Source: an uncultured Sutterella sp. (GTDB lineage: Bacteria; Pseudomonadota; Gammaproteobacteria; Burkholderiales; Burkholderiaceae_F). From it: a DNA stretch of 10,282 nucleotides. The notes under the pieces were generated by a model. That model made no database searches. It was not told where the DNA came from and saw only the letters and a list, made by a program, of their open reading frames with translations. This document shows positions 1 through 8,700 of this stretch, in pieces. Positions within the stretch are counted from its first letter, which is position 1. Each line of letters starts with the position of its first letter. Both the position numbers and the translations under genes were made by a program. Location: positions 1-10,282 of the forward strand of contig CAJMKD010000054.1 in NCBI GenBank assembly GCA_905213905.1. The letters run 5' to 3'.

Positions 1-8
1 CCTCAGCA

Positions 9-32
9 GTGCGCGGCCCTTCGGCCGCGCAC
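9..32. other. Perfect 10-bp hairpin upstream of the cytochrome gene
   Basis: GTGCGCGGCC at 9-18 and GGCCGCGCAC at 23-32 are exact reverse complements around a CTTC tetraloop. The structure ends 17 bases before the cytochrome ATG, just ahead of its ribosome binding site. No T-tract follows on either strand, so it is not a standard intrinsic terminator. It may be an intercistronic stabilising or attenuating hairpin after an upstream gene, but that gene lies outside the window. Confidence 0.6.
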
Positions 33-38
33 GCAGTC

Positions 39-43
39 AGGAG
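39..43 (+). promoter_or_regulatory. Shine-Dalgarno site of the cytochrome gene
   Basis: AGGAG at 39-43 lies six bases before the ATG at 50, a near-ideal site and spacing. It fixes the start of the cytochrome. It also falls just outside the strong hairpin at 9-32, so the hairpin would leave it accessible. Confidence 0.8.
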
Positions 44-49
44 AAGAAA

Positions 50-403
50 ATGACGAAATTCCAAGCGCTGTGCGCCGCCGCAGCCGCGCTCATGCTCCTG
101 TCGAGCTTCGGCGCGGGCGCAGCGGAAACATTGGGTGCGGACCGCCACGCGGCAGCGGGCGTCAAATGCGAAGCCTGCCACGGCGCCGACCGCCAGAATC
201 CGAAAACCCCGGACATCAATGTCTGCGCGGGCTGCCACAATATCGACAGCCTTGTCGAGAAAACTTCAAAGACGAAGCCGGCTAATCCCCACGTCTCTCC
301 GCACTACAACAAGGAACTTGAATGCACCAACTGCCATCACATGCATTCGCAGAGCGAAGATTTCTGCGCGCAGTGCCACAATTTCAAATACCAGGTGCCA
401 TGA
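50..403 (+). CDS. Secreted small tetrahaem cytochrome c (cytochrome c3 / flavocytochrome c haem-domain type)
   Basis: A 117-residue periplasmic electron carrier. Residues 1-25 form a Sec signal peptide: K3, a hydrophobic alanine/leucine core, and an AGA-A cleavage region before E26. Four CxxCH haem c sites follow: CEACH 40-44, CAGCH 59-63, CTNCH 92-96 and CAQCH 106-110. Extra histidines (H33, H81, H85, H97, H99) could supply distal ligands for bis-His haems. Size and motif spacing fit the tetrahaem family that occurs alone (small tetrahaem cytochrome) or as the N-terminal domain of soluble flavocytochrome c fumarate reductases. In Sutterella-like bacteria such cytochromes are often encoded beside a separate flavoprotein reductase; by inference that partner lies upstream, since the downstream neighbour is a convergent glycosyltransferase. 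The start is set by a good AGGAG site. The family call is strong; the physiological acceptor (fumarate, urocanate or another) cannot be read from this gene. Confidence 0.92.
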   Translation: MTKFQALCAAAAALMLLSSFGAGAAETLGADRHAAAGVKCEACHGADRQNPKTPDINVCAGCHNIDSLVEKTSKTKPANPHVSPHYNKELECTNCHHMHSQSEDFCAQCHNFKYQVP

Positions 404-470
404 CCGATCCGAGGCCGTTCACGAATCTTTTTGATGGAGAAGCGGTCTGCGCTCTGAAAGGGGGGGAATG

Positions 471-491
471 CTTCGGAGCGCTCCAAGTTTT
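471..491 (+). terminator. Possible weak intrinsic terminator after the cytochrome gene
   Basis: CTT-c-GGA at 471-477 pairs with TCC-AAG at 482-487 across a GCGC loop, with one bulged C, and is followed directly by TTTT at 488-491. The stem is short and the U-tract only four bases, so this is a weak candidate for ending the cytochrome transcript. A run of seven G (460-466) lies just upstream. Confidence 0.25.
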
Positions 492-492
492 G

Positions 493-526
493 CGCGGCAC
501 GGCTCTATCTTCAACAGCGTGCCGCG
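493..526 (-). terminator. Hairpin in the convergent gap, possible terminator of the glycosyltransferase transcript
   Basis: CGCGGCACG (493-501) and CGTGCCGCG (518-526) form a perfect 9-bp stem with a 16-base loop. On the - strand it starts eight bases past the glycosyltransferase stop. Position favours a transcript-end hairpin, but on neither strand is it followed by a T-tract, so Rho-independent termination is not assured. Confidence 0.35.
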
Positions 527-533
527 AAGATGC

Positions 534-1847
534 TCACAGGTGAATCTGACCGACGATCGGATCGCCGTCATAGCGAATGGAGCCCTTTTGCCGGAAATCG
601 CCGTCGCCCGCCATGCGCTCGAGGAGCGGACCGACAGCGACGAGGAACTTCTTCGCGCAGGCTTCGAGCGAGTTGGTCCGCGAGGCCGCTTCGCAGCGGC
701 TCTGCCAGATGGCGGAGCTGCGGTCGTCGTAGAGGCGATAAAGCGCTTCGGCCCAGGGGCGGCAGCTTTCTTCGCTCGGGAGGACATTCCAGTCGGCCGG
801 GCTGTCGGTGCCGCCGCATTCCTTCGGCGCAGGGAGGCAAATGCCGCCGCCCGCTACCGCTTCGGGCAGGCCGCCGCTCGTTGAGGCAAGCACCGGAATG
901 CCGTTCATCACGGCTTCCGTCGCAACGCGCCCCCAGCTTTCGTACCAGAGCGACGGCGCAAGAAGAACGCGCGCCGTTTCATAGATCTCCTTCACGTTGA
1001 AGGTGGCCGGGCGGATAAGGAGATTGCGAAAAGTCTGGTTGTTCGGGAAGGCGCTGCCGATCTTGCCGTCCGGCGCCCGCATCGCGCGCAGCGAATTCAC
1101 GAATTTCTGGCGCGTCTCGACGATCTGAAACGGAATATCCGGCCGCTCTCGGTTCGCCATCAGAATGAGGCGCGCAGCAATGGCGGCGCCTTTGGCAAAG
1201 GCGGGATTGATGAAGGTGACGAATCTCGGCTCGTGCGTCTCTGAGACGACGAGCGCCGGATTGATGAAGTTGCCCATCGGATGCACCGTGAGGCCTTCCT
1301 TTTCCTTGTAGAAAGCCGCAGTGGCGTGCGAGTCGCAGAGGAGCACGTCCGAGAGCGGGAAGCGGTAGTGCTGATGGTTGCCGTTGCAGATGATGTAGCC
1401 GGTCGGGATGCCGAAAAGCTTCGCCTCCATCCACATCGACCGGCAAAGCGCATCGCAGCCGAAGCCGAGCACAAGGTCGGGCTTGAACTTTCGCAGCAGC
1501 AGCGAATACTGGGATAGAAATTTCGAGGCTTCCTCGCTCGTGATTTTGTTCCAGTCCTTGCTTTTGAAGCCCGTGAAGAAGAAGTGCCGGATCGGATTCT
1601 CCGGGTTTGCCGACCTGTCGATGTTGAGCAGAACGAGCTTCTCCTTTTCGCGCTTGAGCTGCTCCTCGAGCTGAGGAATGCGTGCGGCGCCCGAAGGATT
1701 GTCGAAGATGCCGCCCCCGAAGCTCGCCGTCTGAAACCCGAGCTTCGAAAGCATCTGCAGCAGCGTGTAGCACTGCATGGTTGCGCCGTTCGAGACGTCG
1801 AAAAGGGTTTGCGGACAGGCGAAGAGAATGCGGAAGGGGCGCTTCAT
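534..1847 (-). CDS. GT-B glycosyltransferase, family 4-like
   Basis: A 437-residue protein with the two-Rossmann-domain layout of GT-B glycosyltransferases, which move a sugar from a nucleotide-sugar donor to a glycan or other acceptor, usually in the cytoplasm. It opens with a first beta strand and loop (RILFACPQTLFDVSNGA, from residue 5). The C-terminal domain begins with FVTFINPAFAKG at about 209-220. It carries the donor-binding E-x7-E motif, E303-SWGRVAT-E311, followed by GIPVLAS and SGGLPEAV, which are typical of GT4 enzymes. No signal peptide or clear membrane segment is seen. The frame stays open to an upstream ATG at 1916, but I chose 1847 because the Rossmann strand begins at once from it; neither start has a clear ribosome binding site. 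The gene converges on the cytochrome and diverges from the autotransporter. Donor and acceptor are unknown; a role in surface polysaccharide or protein glycosylation is inference. Confidence 0.85.
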   Translation of the reverse strand: MKRPFRILFACPQTLFDVSNGATMQCYTLLQMLSKLGFQTASFGGGIFDNPSGAARIPQLEEQLKREKEKLVLLNIDRSANPENPIRHFFFTGFKSKDWNKITSEEASKFLSQYSLLLRKFKPDLVLGFGCDALCRSMWMEAKLFGIPTGYIICNGNHQHYRFPLSDVLLCDSHATAAFYKEKEGLTVHPMGNFINPALVVSETHEPRFVTFINPAFAKGAAIAARLILMANRERPDIPFQIVETRQKFVNSLRAMRAPDGKIGSAFPNNQTFRNLLIRPATFNVKEIYETARVLLAPSLWYESWGRVATEAVMNGIPVLASTSGGLPEAVAGGGICLPAPKECGGTDSPADWNVLPSEESCRPWAEALYRLYDDRSSAIWQSRCEAASRTNSLEACAKKFLVAVGPLLERMAGDGDFRQKGSIRYDGDPIVGQIHL

Positions 1848-1985
1848 GGCTGATCGGAATAATTGTTTCGTTGATTGGCTCAAGCCGAAGGATTGTATTC
1901 GTTCATATGAAAACATCGTCGGCCGATGGCTTCGCGAAAGAATACCGCACTTGCGGACATCGCAACTATTGCTGTGTTACGTTCA

Positions 1986-2015
1986 ATTATTTACGCAATC
2001 CCTTGCTCTGAACAA
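1986..2015 (-). promoter_or_regulatory. Candidate sigma-70-like promoter for the glycosyltransferase
   Basis: Read on the - strand, TTGTTC (2010-2015) and AATAAT (1986-1991) are separated by 18 bases. The -10 matches five of six consensus bases and the -35 only three. It would give a leader of roughly 130 bases before the ATG at 1847. It is the best candidate I could find by eye on that strand, but it is weak. Confidence 0.22.
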
Positions 2016-2162
2016 CGTCTTAGTGGCATCGCCGCGACTATGAAAGACTTGTTTTAAAGAACTATCGATGCAATAGAGGTCTGTAGACGGCGGAAGAGTA
2101 TTCATGGAACTGTATACAAAGAAAAATTCAAAATCATCCCTATAGACGGGGGGTGATGTTCA

Positions 2163-2204
2163 ATGAGAATTTGGACATACTTCTTGTGCTTTTGCATGCA
2201 ATAA
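2163..2204 (+). CDS. Possible 13-codon leader ORF upstream of the autotransporter
   Basis: An ATG at 2163 opens a 13-codon frame (MRIWTYFLCFCMQ) ending at TAA 2202-2204, preceded about eight bases upstream by a G-rich stretch (2148-2155). It is aromatic- and cysteine-rich and ends about 350 bases before the autotransporter start. A frame this short arises easily by chance, so it is listed as a candidate only. If translated it could be a regulatory leader peptide; no attenuator structure clearly follows it. Confidence 0.12.
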   Translation: MRIWTYFLCFCMQ

Positions 2205-2323
2205 AGCCGCATCGCGACCCATTGACGGATGCTTCCATCCCTTTGGGGCGGCATTGCTTTTCAAGGCATTGAAGCAGAACGTTCGAACAACTTTCTCGAG
2301 AATTTTTCATGCTCAGCAGCAGT

Positions 2324-2357
2324 GTTCTGCCCGGGGATGTTCCCGGAGTTGCAGAAC
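2324..2357. other. Two-part hairpin in the autotransporter upstream region
   Basis: GTTCTGC (2324-2330) pairs with GCAGAAC (2351-2357). Directly inside it CCGGG (2331-2335) pairs with CCCGG (2342-2346), leaving a six-base loop and an AGTT bulge on the 3' side. In a long-leader transcript this would be a stable 12-bp stem. It sits about 200 bases before the start codon. A second small hairpin, CGGCTT-caa-AAGCCG, follows at 2383-2397. Function unknown. Confidence 0.45.
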
Positions 2358-2547
2358 TGGACGTGACTTTCTTCGCCGGACGCGGCTTCAAAAGCCGGGC
2401 CTGCGCCTTGGTGCGTCCTGCGTTCGCCGCTGAGAAAGACGGCCGCAACGGCCGCGGAACAAGAGAACAGATTTCTAAAAATATTGCCGCTCAGGGACGT
2501 GCGTGCGCCTCGGATTCGAATCGGCGCGTCGCGAAGTAGCGGCAAGC

Positions 2548-2552
2548 GAGGT
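2548..2552 (+). promoter_or_regulatory. Ribosome binding site that fixes the autotransporter start
   Basis: GAGGT at 2548-2552 lies four bases before the ATG at 2557. The frame is open upstream to another ATG at 2503, but the ESPR consensus begins exactly at 2557. Both facts favour 2557 over 2503. Confidence 0.7.
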
Positions 2553-2556
2553 CATT

Positions 2557-2748
2557 ATGAACGCCATCTATAAGGTTATTTGGAACGACGCTCTCCGCCT
2601 CTATCAGGTCGTGAATGAAATGTGCCGCAGCCGCCGCAAGGGCTGTTCGGTGAAGGCGGTGCATGTTGAGAAACCTTTAACCCAAAGCGTAAAACAGGCT
2701 CTTACGGCTATTGCAGCCGTGGCAGCTCTTATCCCGGCTGCCCAAGCT
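2557..2748 (+). other. Extended signal peptide (ESPR plus Sec signal) of the giant surface protein
   Basis: Residues 1-64. MNAIYKVIWNDALRLYQVV is a clear ESPR, the N-terminal extension found on large type V secretion substrates of beta- and gammaproteobacteria (Pfam ESPR family): Y5, W9-N10, E21 and a basic RSRRK stretch at 24-28. A classical Sec signal follows: K39 and K46, a hydrophobic core near 48-59, and an A-Q-A cleavage motif at 62-64, so the mature protein should begin at L65. The ESPR is known to slow or tune inner-membrane translocation of large passengers. The only two cysteines I see in the protein's own frame, C23 and C30, are here and would be removed. Confidence 0.88.
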
Positions 2749-5700
2749 CTGGATTTTGATCCAAGCTATCAGATCAATATCGGTGAAAGCACAGTTGTCG
2801 GCGGCAACGACAATATTCCGACCTTTACTGCAGATCAATTGCCGCAGGAAGGCGGAATTTTGACAATTGATAAGTCTGTTCTTACCGGGTTCACAACGCA
2901 GGTTTATCAGCAGGACGAATCTCGGGATTTCACCATTTTCAAAACAGACAAGGATTTATGGGATCCTGACAATATAACCATCCAATTTGTAGACCAGGAA
3001 GGAAATCCGTTGAATGATACGGATCCATTGGGTTCAACGAATGCGGCGGCTTTTTACTATGACGCTGAATTCCTCGGCATGCTCAATGATGACGCCCATG
3101 TTGCTTTTACACTTAAGCGAATCGATCTTTTAAGTAACCAGGGTATGGGTCAGCGTTTTGATGTTTCTGCCACTGATCCCACTGATCCCACTGGGCCTGA
3201 GGGCATCGTTGACGATCTTAAGTCTGCCATTACAGGAGGCGGAAACATAACGTTTTCCTTTACAGCTAATCAGGCAGGCGGAAATACTCACGGATATTTG
3301 AGACTTGCAGATTTTGACGATGTAGCAGCCGGTACACAAACAAATACTTATTCCGGTTGGACCTTTGTCGGCTTTGATGATTATCATGCTGAGTCCGATT
3401 CCGTCACTATTTATTTTGGCAAAGATAAAGCCTTCGGTAATACTGAAAATCTCGAAGTAGCCACTAATTCCGAAGTGTGGTTCGGCGATTTGGATCGCCA
3501 GCAAGCTTATACCCAGACTGTGCACGGATTGCAGGGTGCAGGGCTCCTTGATTTGGGATCCAATGCAAAGCTGACTCTTGCTCAGAGCGGAACAGCGACA
3601 GGGAATGTCTCAGATGGCGACGAGACAATTCGCATCGACAACGAATTTGCTGGTTCAGATAATGCTTGGTTCGAAATTGATCTGAGCAATCAGGTTGCCG
3701 GTTATGAAGTTTGGTTCTCCAACAAAAATGAATCAAAATACGGCGCTTACACTGGCGGTATTTCTTTGGCTAATGGCGTCATTCAGTCATACAACGACAA
3801 ACGCCAGATAACGGTCGATGACGATATTTACACGCCTAATGCAATCCTTAACACCGCAACGCTGCGCCTTGAGAACGGCGGCCAGCTTCTGACGAGCGGG
3901 TCTGGCATCGTTCATAACCTGATTATCAATAATTCCGGTTCTTGGACTTCTGGCGCCGAAAACAGCAATGCGCTGGCTTTCAGTACTGTGGATCTTGGGA
4001 CGACGGTCCTTCAGGTAACTGGCGACCTAACGCTGCAGAGCGACGCTACTGTCAATGTGGACAGTCTTGGGACAGAAGGTCTAGAGGGAGCAGTTTCCGG
4101 CAAAAGCTTTTTTGATGCGGATGAAGGGCTGGAAAGCGTTTTGATTGAGGTTGTTGGCAATGTTTCTGATAATGGTCATCAGCTGACGCTTGCCGGTGAT
4201 GCAGTCTCTGGCAGCGGAACTGCCGTCATGCAAGGCGGCGAGCAAGTCGCGGAAGCAAAGTGGAATTTTGATTCGACTCTGCAGTTTGCTGAAGGGACAG
4301 GCGATGCCAATGACACATACAGCATCAGGTATCAGCTTGCCGAAGTCAATATTTCCGGCGGGAAGATATTTTCGCTTTCTACGAAAAGCGGAAACGAGAC
4401 GCAAAACTTTACAGCGCTTTTGTCAGGTGACGGCGACCTTGAAATTGATGCACCAGGCAAGACGATCGAAATCGGCCATAACGGAGGCAATGCCTATACC
4501 GGCGATACTGTAGTAACGAATGAGACAAACGTCGTTTTGACCGAGAATGCTGCGCTGGGTACCGGCAGTGGTGCGTTGACCATCGAAGGATCAGGCTCCG
4601 TTGTCCTTAATCAAGATGTCCAGCAGTCAGGAAGCGGCCTTTCCGGGACCGGCTCACTCACTATCAATTCAGGCGCCGCCTATACTCTCAACGGATCCGG
4701 TGATACAACAATCACCAATACGATTCTCGGCTCTGGCTCCTTCAATGTTGATCTTGGCGGAACAGACAACGAGCTCAAATTCTCTCAGACGGATGCTTTC
4801 AACGGCGCGCTTTCGCGTAGTCACGGCAGCCTCATTCTGGTCAATGGAAGTACCGTTCTCGAGTCGAGCAAGGTCACGCTTGGATTTGGTTCTGCCATAA
4901 CGTTCGGCAGCGGCAGCAAAGTTGACAGCCTTTATGTCGGAAGCGATGCGGATCTTAATGCTGATACGCTCATTATCGGCGGCCCTGCCGGCTTAACCGT
5001 AACGGATAAGCTGACCTTTGAAAACAATCGGACTTTCGACGTCACTGACGTTGAGGTTCAGGCCGATATTGACCTAATTGATCTGGACAGCGACTTTTCT
5101 TCGAACAATTTTGTAAATGCCGGAACCTTCGATCCAGACGGTCATAGCTTCTCGATAAACGTCAACGGCGCTGAAACTACAAGCGACGGCAAGCTGAAGG
5201 TCGTTCGTGATTATGTTCAGACTGTCAATAACGCTAAAGATGAAGTCGCAGAAACGACTTGGCTTTTGGATCCAAATCTTGTTGCAAAAGAGAATGAAGG
5301 ATTGTTTGCTGGCGTTCAGCTCACGAACATTAATGTTCTCAGCGGCAAGACGCTTTCGATAGGCGCAGGAAAGGATTCGACGCTGACCGCTCAGCTTTCG
5401 AGTGAAAACAATTCAGGCAGCATCGTTTTTTCCGACGGCAGTATCACCGTCAGCAATGAGAGCAACGACTATGACGTGGCAACTGTCGTCAACGCCGGCA
5501 CAACGCTGACGCTCGGCGCTTCGCATTCTCTCGGCAACACTTCCGAACTCTCCGTGGCGGGGACACTCGTTGTCGGCAACGGCATTGAGCAAACCGTTTA
5601 TGGCTGGGATTCCGGCGCATCAGGTTCGATAACGCTTGACGGAAGTTTGGCACTCGACCAGACGGGCGATGCGACGATCGGCAATACGTTTAGCGGCAAC

Positions 5701-8700
5701 GGCGCCTTTGATGTTGATCTCGGCGACTCGGGCAATTCTCTCGTTTTCAGCAACGGCGCAGCGTTCAGCGGCTTCAGCGGAAAGCTAGCGCTCAGCAATT
5801 TGAGCTTTGATGTCGCCAATACGACGAATTATTCGACGCTGCTCTCCGGAACGGACGTTCAGCTCAATAGCGGCGCTATCTTCAATGCCGACGCGGAAGG
5901 TTCCATTCAGACCGGCAAGTTCGATTTCAACGGCGGCACGCTGCTGATTGGCGATGTGACGGCCGGCAATGAAACGGCTCCGAAGCTCAGTGTTGACGGC
6001 GACATCCTTATCTCTCAGAGCAGCACGATTTTGCTCGACGGTGTCAACCTCCAGGGAACTGAGAATATTCTTGCTGCCGATAACGGCGTGACGCAGGCAA
6101 TCGCCGGCTATACGGGGCAAGTTTCCGGCAGCGTGGCTGATCTGAAGGTCAGCGGTACCGGAGAAAGCGAAATCACCAATGCCGGATCTGATACACCGGT
6201 TGCATACGGCATTTGGGGTACCAGCGGCAACGTTCAGGACAATACGTCTGATAAAACGCTGGACGTCAATCTGACACTCGAAGAAATTCAGCTTGCCGAT
6301 ACCGAAACCGGGCTGATTCTCGATGCATCGTCGCTGACGGCAGGAGCGGACAGCACGATATCGGCGGTTATCACGGATCGCGATCAGACGGCAGGCAAGA
6401 TCGTGTTTTCCGGCGGCAGCATCACGCTTGGTGGCTCAGAACCCAATACTTACACGGGTGAAACCGACGTCACGGGCGGTATTGTGACCCTTGCCAAGGA
6501 TTCAGGCTTTGGCACGACGTCAAAGCTTTTGATTTCGAACGGTGCGAAGGTTGATCTTGGGAATTACAACCAGACAGTCGGCGCTTTGGAAATCGGTACA
6601 GATGCCGTCAATGCTGCCGATGCACTGACTGGCACCGGCACGCTCACGCTCGGTATTCCCAACGGAGCTAAAGCGTCCCACATCTACGGCACCAACGACT
6701 TTTTCGGCACGGTCGCACTGGCGAACGACCACGACCTGCATTTGAACAGCACTGATGGTCTAGGCGACAATGCAACGCTTGTCTTCAATGCGGACAGCGA
6801 TTCGATGCTGACGTTGAGCGGTGCCGGCGCAGGTACCTTTGCCACCACCCTTTCAGGAACCGGTGATGTTCAGCTCATCGGGTCTACCGGCATAGTCATT
6901 GCCGGCAACAATTCGAACTTCGGTGGCGACTGGCTTCTTTCCGGAAGTTCGACTGCATCCGTAAGCGGCACTGCAACGAATACCGTCAATCTCATCCTCG
7001 GCGGTTCCGGCGGAACGGTTACGCTGGCCGGAAGCAACGATAAGCTGACGCTGACGCAGGCGGGCAGTGCGTTCAATGTTTCGCATGGCTTTGCCGGCGA
7101 CGGTTATCTGGAAGTGCTTGGAACTGGTGCTGATCAAACCTTCGGTTTTGCCAGTCAGTGGGATGACTTCTCGGGCACGATGGCGATCGGAAGCGGTCTG
7201 CACATGACCGTAGGCGGATCCGCCGGTACTTCCGGCGCTAACAATGCGCATAACCTTGCCAATGCGGACTTTATCCTTTCCGGCGATTCAACGCTGACTG
7301 TTGCAAGCGGCAGCGAAGCGGTAGATACCTTCCAGAATCTGTCGATTCAAAACAGCACGATCGTTTTTGAAGGGACGATGGGCTTCGGCGCCGGCACGGA
7401 TGAGCCTGCTCAGCTGGTTGTCGAGAGTCTTTCGGCCGGTACGGGTTCGATTCTGAACGTTGCTATGCCTTCTGCCGGCAGCGATATGGTGGGCAGCCTG
7501 AATCAGTCGAACCTGCTTGAAACGAGCGGCCTCAATCCGTTCCAGACATTGATTTCCACGAACGGCATTACTGGCTTCGAAAATCTGCAGCTCTCCGGTG
7601 GAAATTCCGGCACGGACCTCCGCCAGAATATCGTTGACGAAGCAGGCACGACTGTCGCAACCGGTCACTACGACTATGTGCTGGCGAGCGGCGGCAGCGA
7701 CAACAATGATGTCGGCATCGCTTATACCCTGACGCAGGTTGACATTTCTGACAACCAAACACTGACGCTCACGGGTTCTGCCGAAGGTGCCGCTCTCAGT
7801 GCGAAAGTCACTGGCAATCAAACCGGCGATCTTCTGATTAACGGCGCAAAGGGCAGTTCTGTTTTTTTGACGGGCAGCAATTCCTATTCCGGTACGACGA
7901 CCGTCAGTTCCGGCGTTACGCTTTCGGCAGGTGAAAGCGGCTTGGGTCATACAGAGAATCTGCTGGTCTCAGGTTCGTACGTCAACAGCGGGACCAATAC
8001 GATCGGCGGCCTTACCGTTGATTCGTCCGGTTCGGTCACGCTGAACGAAACGGTTCTTACCATTGTCCATGACGAAACGAATGGCATCAGCCAGGTTGAC
8101 GGCGCGCTTCAAGTCGGCGCAAATGGGGAATTGTCCGTTACGAACGGGCAGCTGATCGTATCAAGCAATAATGCCGATGAGTTCTTGGGCCTTCTGGTTC
8201 TTGGCGACGGTGCGACGTCGGCGACGGCGATCGCTCAAAACGCTGATGCTTTCGGGACAGGTACGATCGAATTCGTTGGATCCGGATCGACGTTCAAACT
8301 TGAAGATGATGCAGCATCAGTTTTGAAGAACACGTTCTCCGGATCCGGCACCATTAGCGTTGATCTGGGTTCGAGCGGGAATGCTTTCGTTTTTGAAAAA
8401 GATTCAACGAAGCTTACAGCCGGTAGCGACCTCACGCTTGCAAATGCGTTCTTTGCTTTTGAGAGCGGCGCAAATGCGGCCATGGCTGAACGCCTCGACA
8501 TTACAGTCGGTCAGGGTGCGGTTCTGACGAATAATGGCGATCAGGATCGTTCCATCCATGGTCTGACCTTGGCAGGCGGCGTGCTCGATTTCGGCGCCGT
8601 GGACAACGATTCGGGCGTCTTCAATCTGGGCGGATCCGGTTCGCTCACGATTGAAAATGATGTTGTCACGACGGTAACGTTCGACACCGCCCAATCGACC

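Larger units (their letters stand above)
1848..2556. other. Divergent intergenic region, about 700 bases, no convincing gene
   Basis: This gap separates the glycosyltransferase (-) from the autotransporter (+) and must hold the control regions of both. Frames here are short or have coding-unlike composition. It contains several small inverted repeats: TTCAA-ggca-TTGAA at 2260-2273, GTTCGAAC at 2281-2288, a two-part stem at 2324-2357, CGGCTT-caa-AAGCCG at 2383-2397 and GATTCGAATC at 2513-2522. A six-G run sits at 2148-2153. I found no strong sigma-70 promoter pointing at the autotransporter, no tRNA and no riboswitch that I recognise. Confidence 0.6.

Noticed and set aside
1848..1916. Alternative start of the glycosyltransferase at 1916 (23 more residues)
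   Set aside because: The GT-B Rossmann strand begins right after the ATG at 1847. The extra residues look non-family, and no ribosome binding site precedes 1916 either.
2513..2526. GATTCGAATC resembling a tRNA T-loop
   Set aside because: The flanking bases do not form a T-stem, and no acceptor, D or anticodon arm can be placed around it. It is just a palindrome.
2261..2545. A 94-codon - strand frame and an overlapping 76-codon + strand frame (2309-2539) upstream of the autotransporter
   Set aside because: Neither has a recognisable domain or clear ribosome binding site, and both overlap the hairpin-rich leader region.
2503..2556. Alternative earlier start of the autotransporter at ATG 2503
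   Set aside because: The ESPR consensus begins at the ATG at 2557, which also has GAGGT four bases upstream. The 18 extra residues do not fit a signal peptide.
7288..7950. A 220-codon open frame on the - strand inside the autotransporter gene
   Set aside because: It lies entirely opposite the passenger coding sequence, has low-complexity Arg/Ala-rich composition typical of an antisense shadow, and shows no motif or ribosome binding site.
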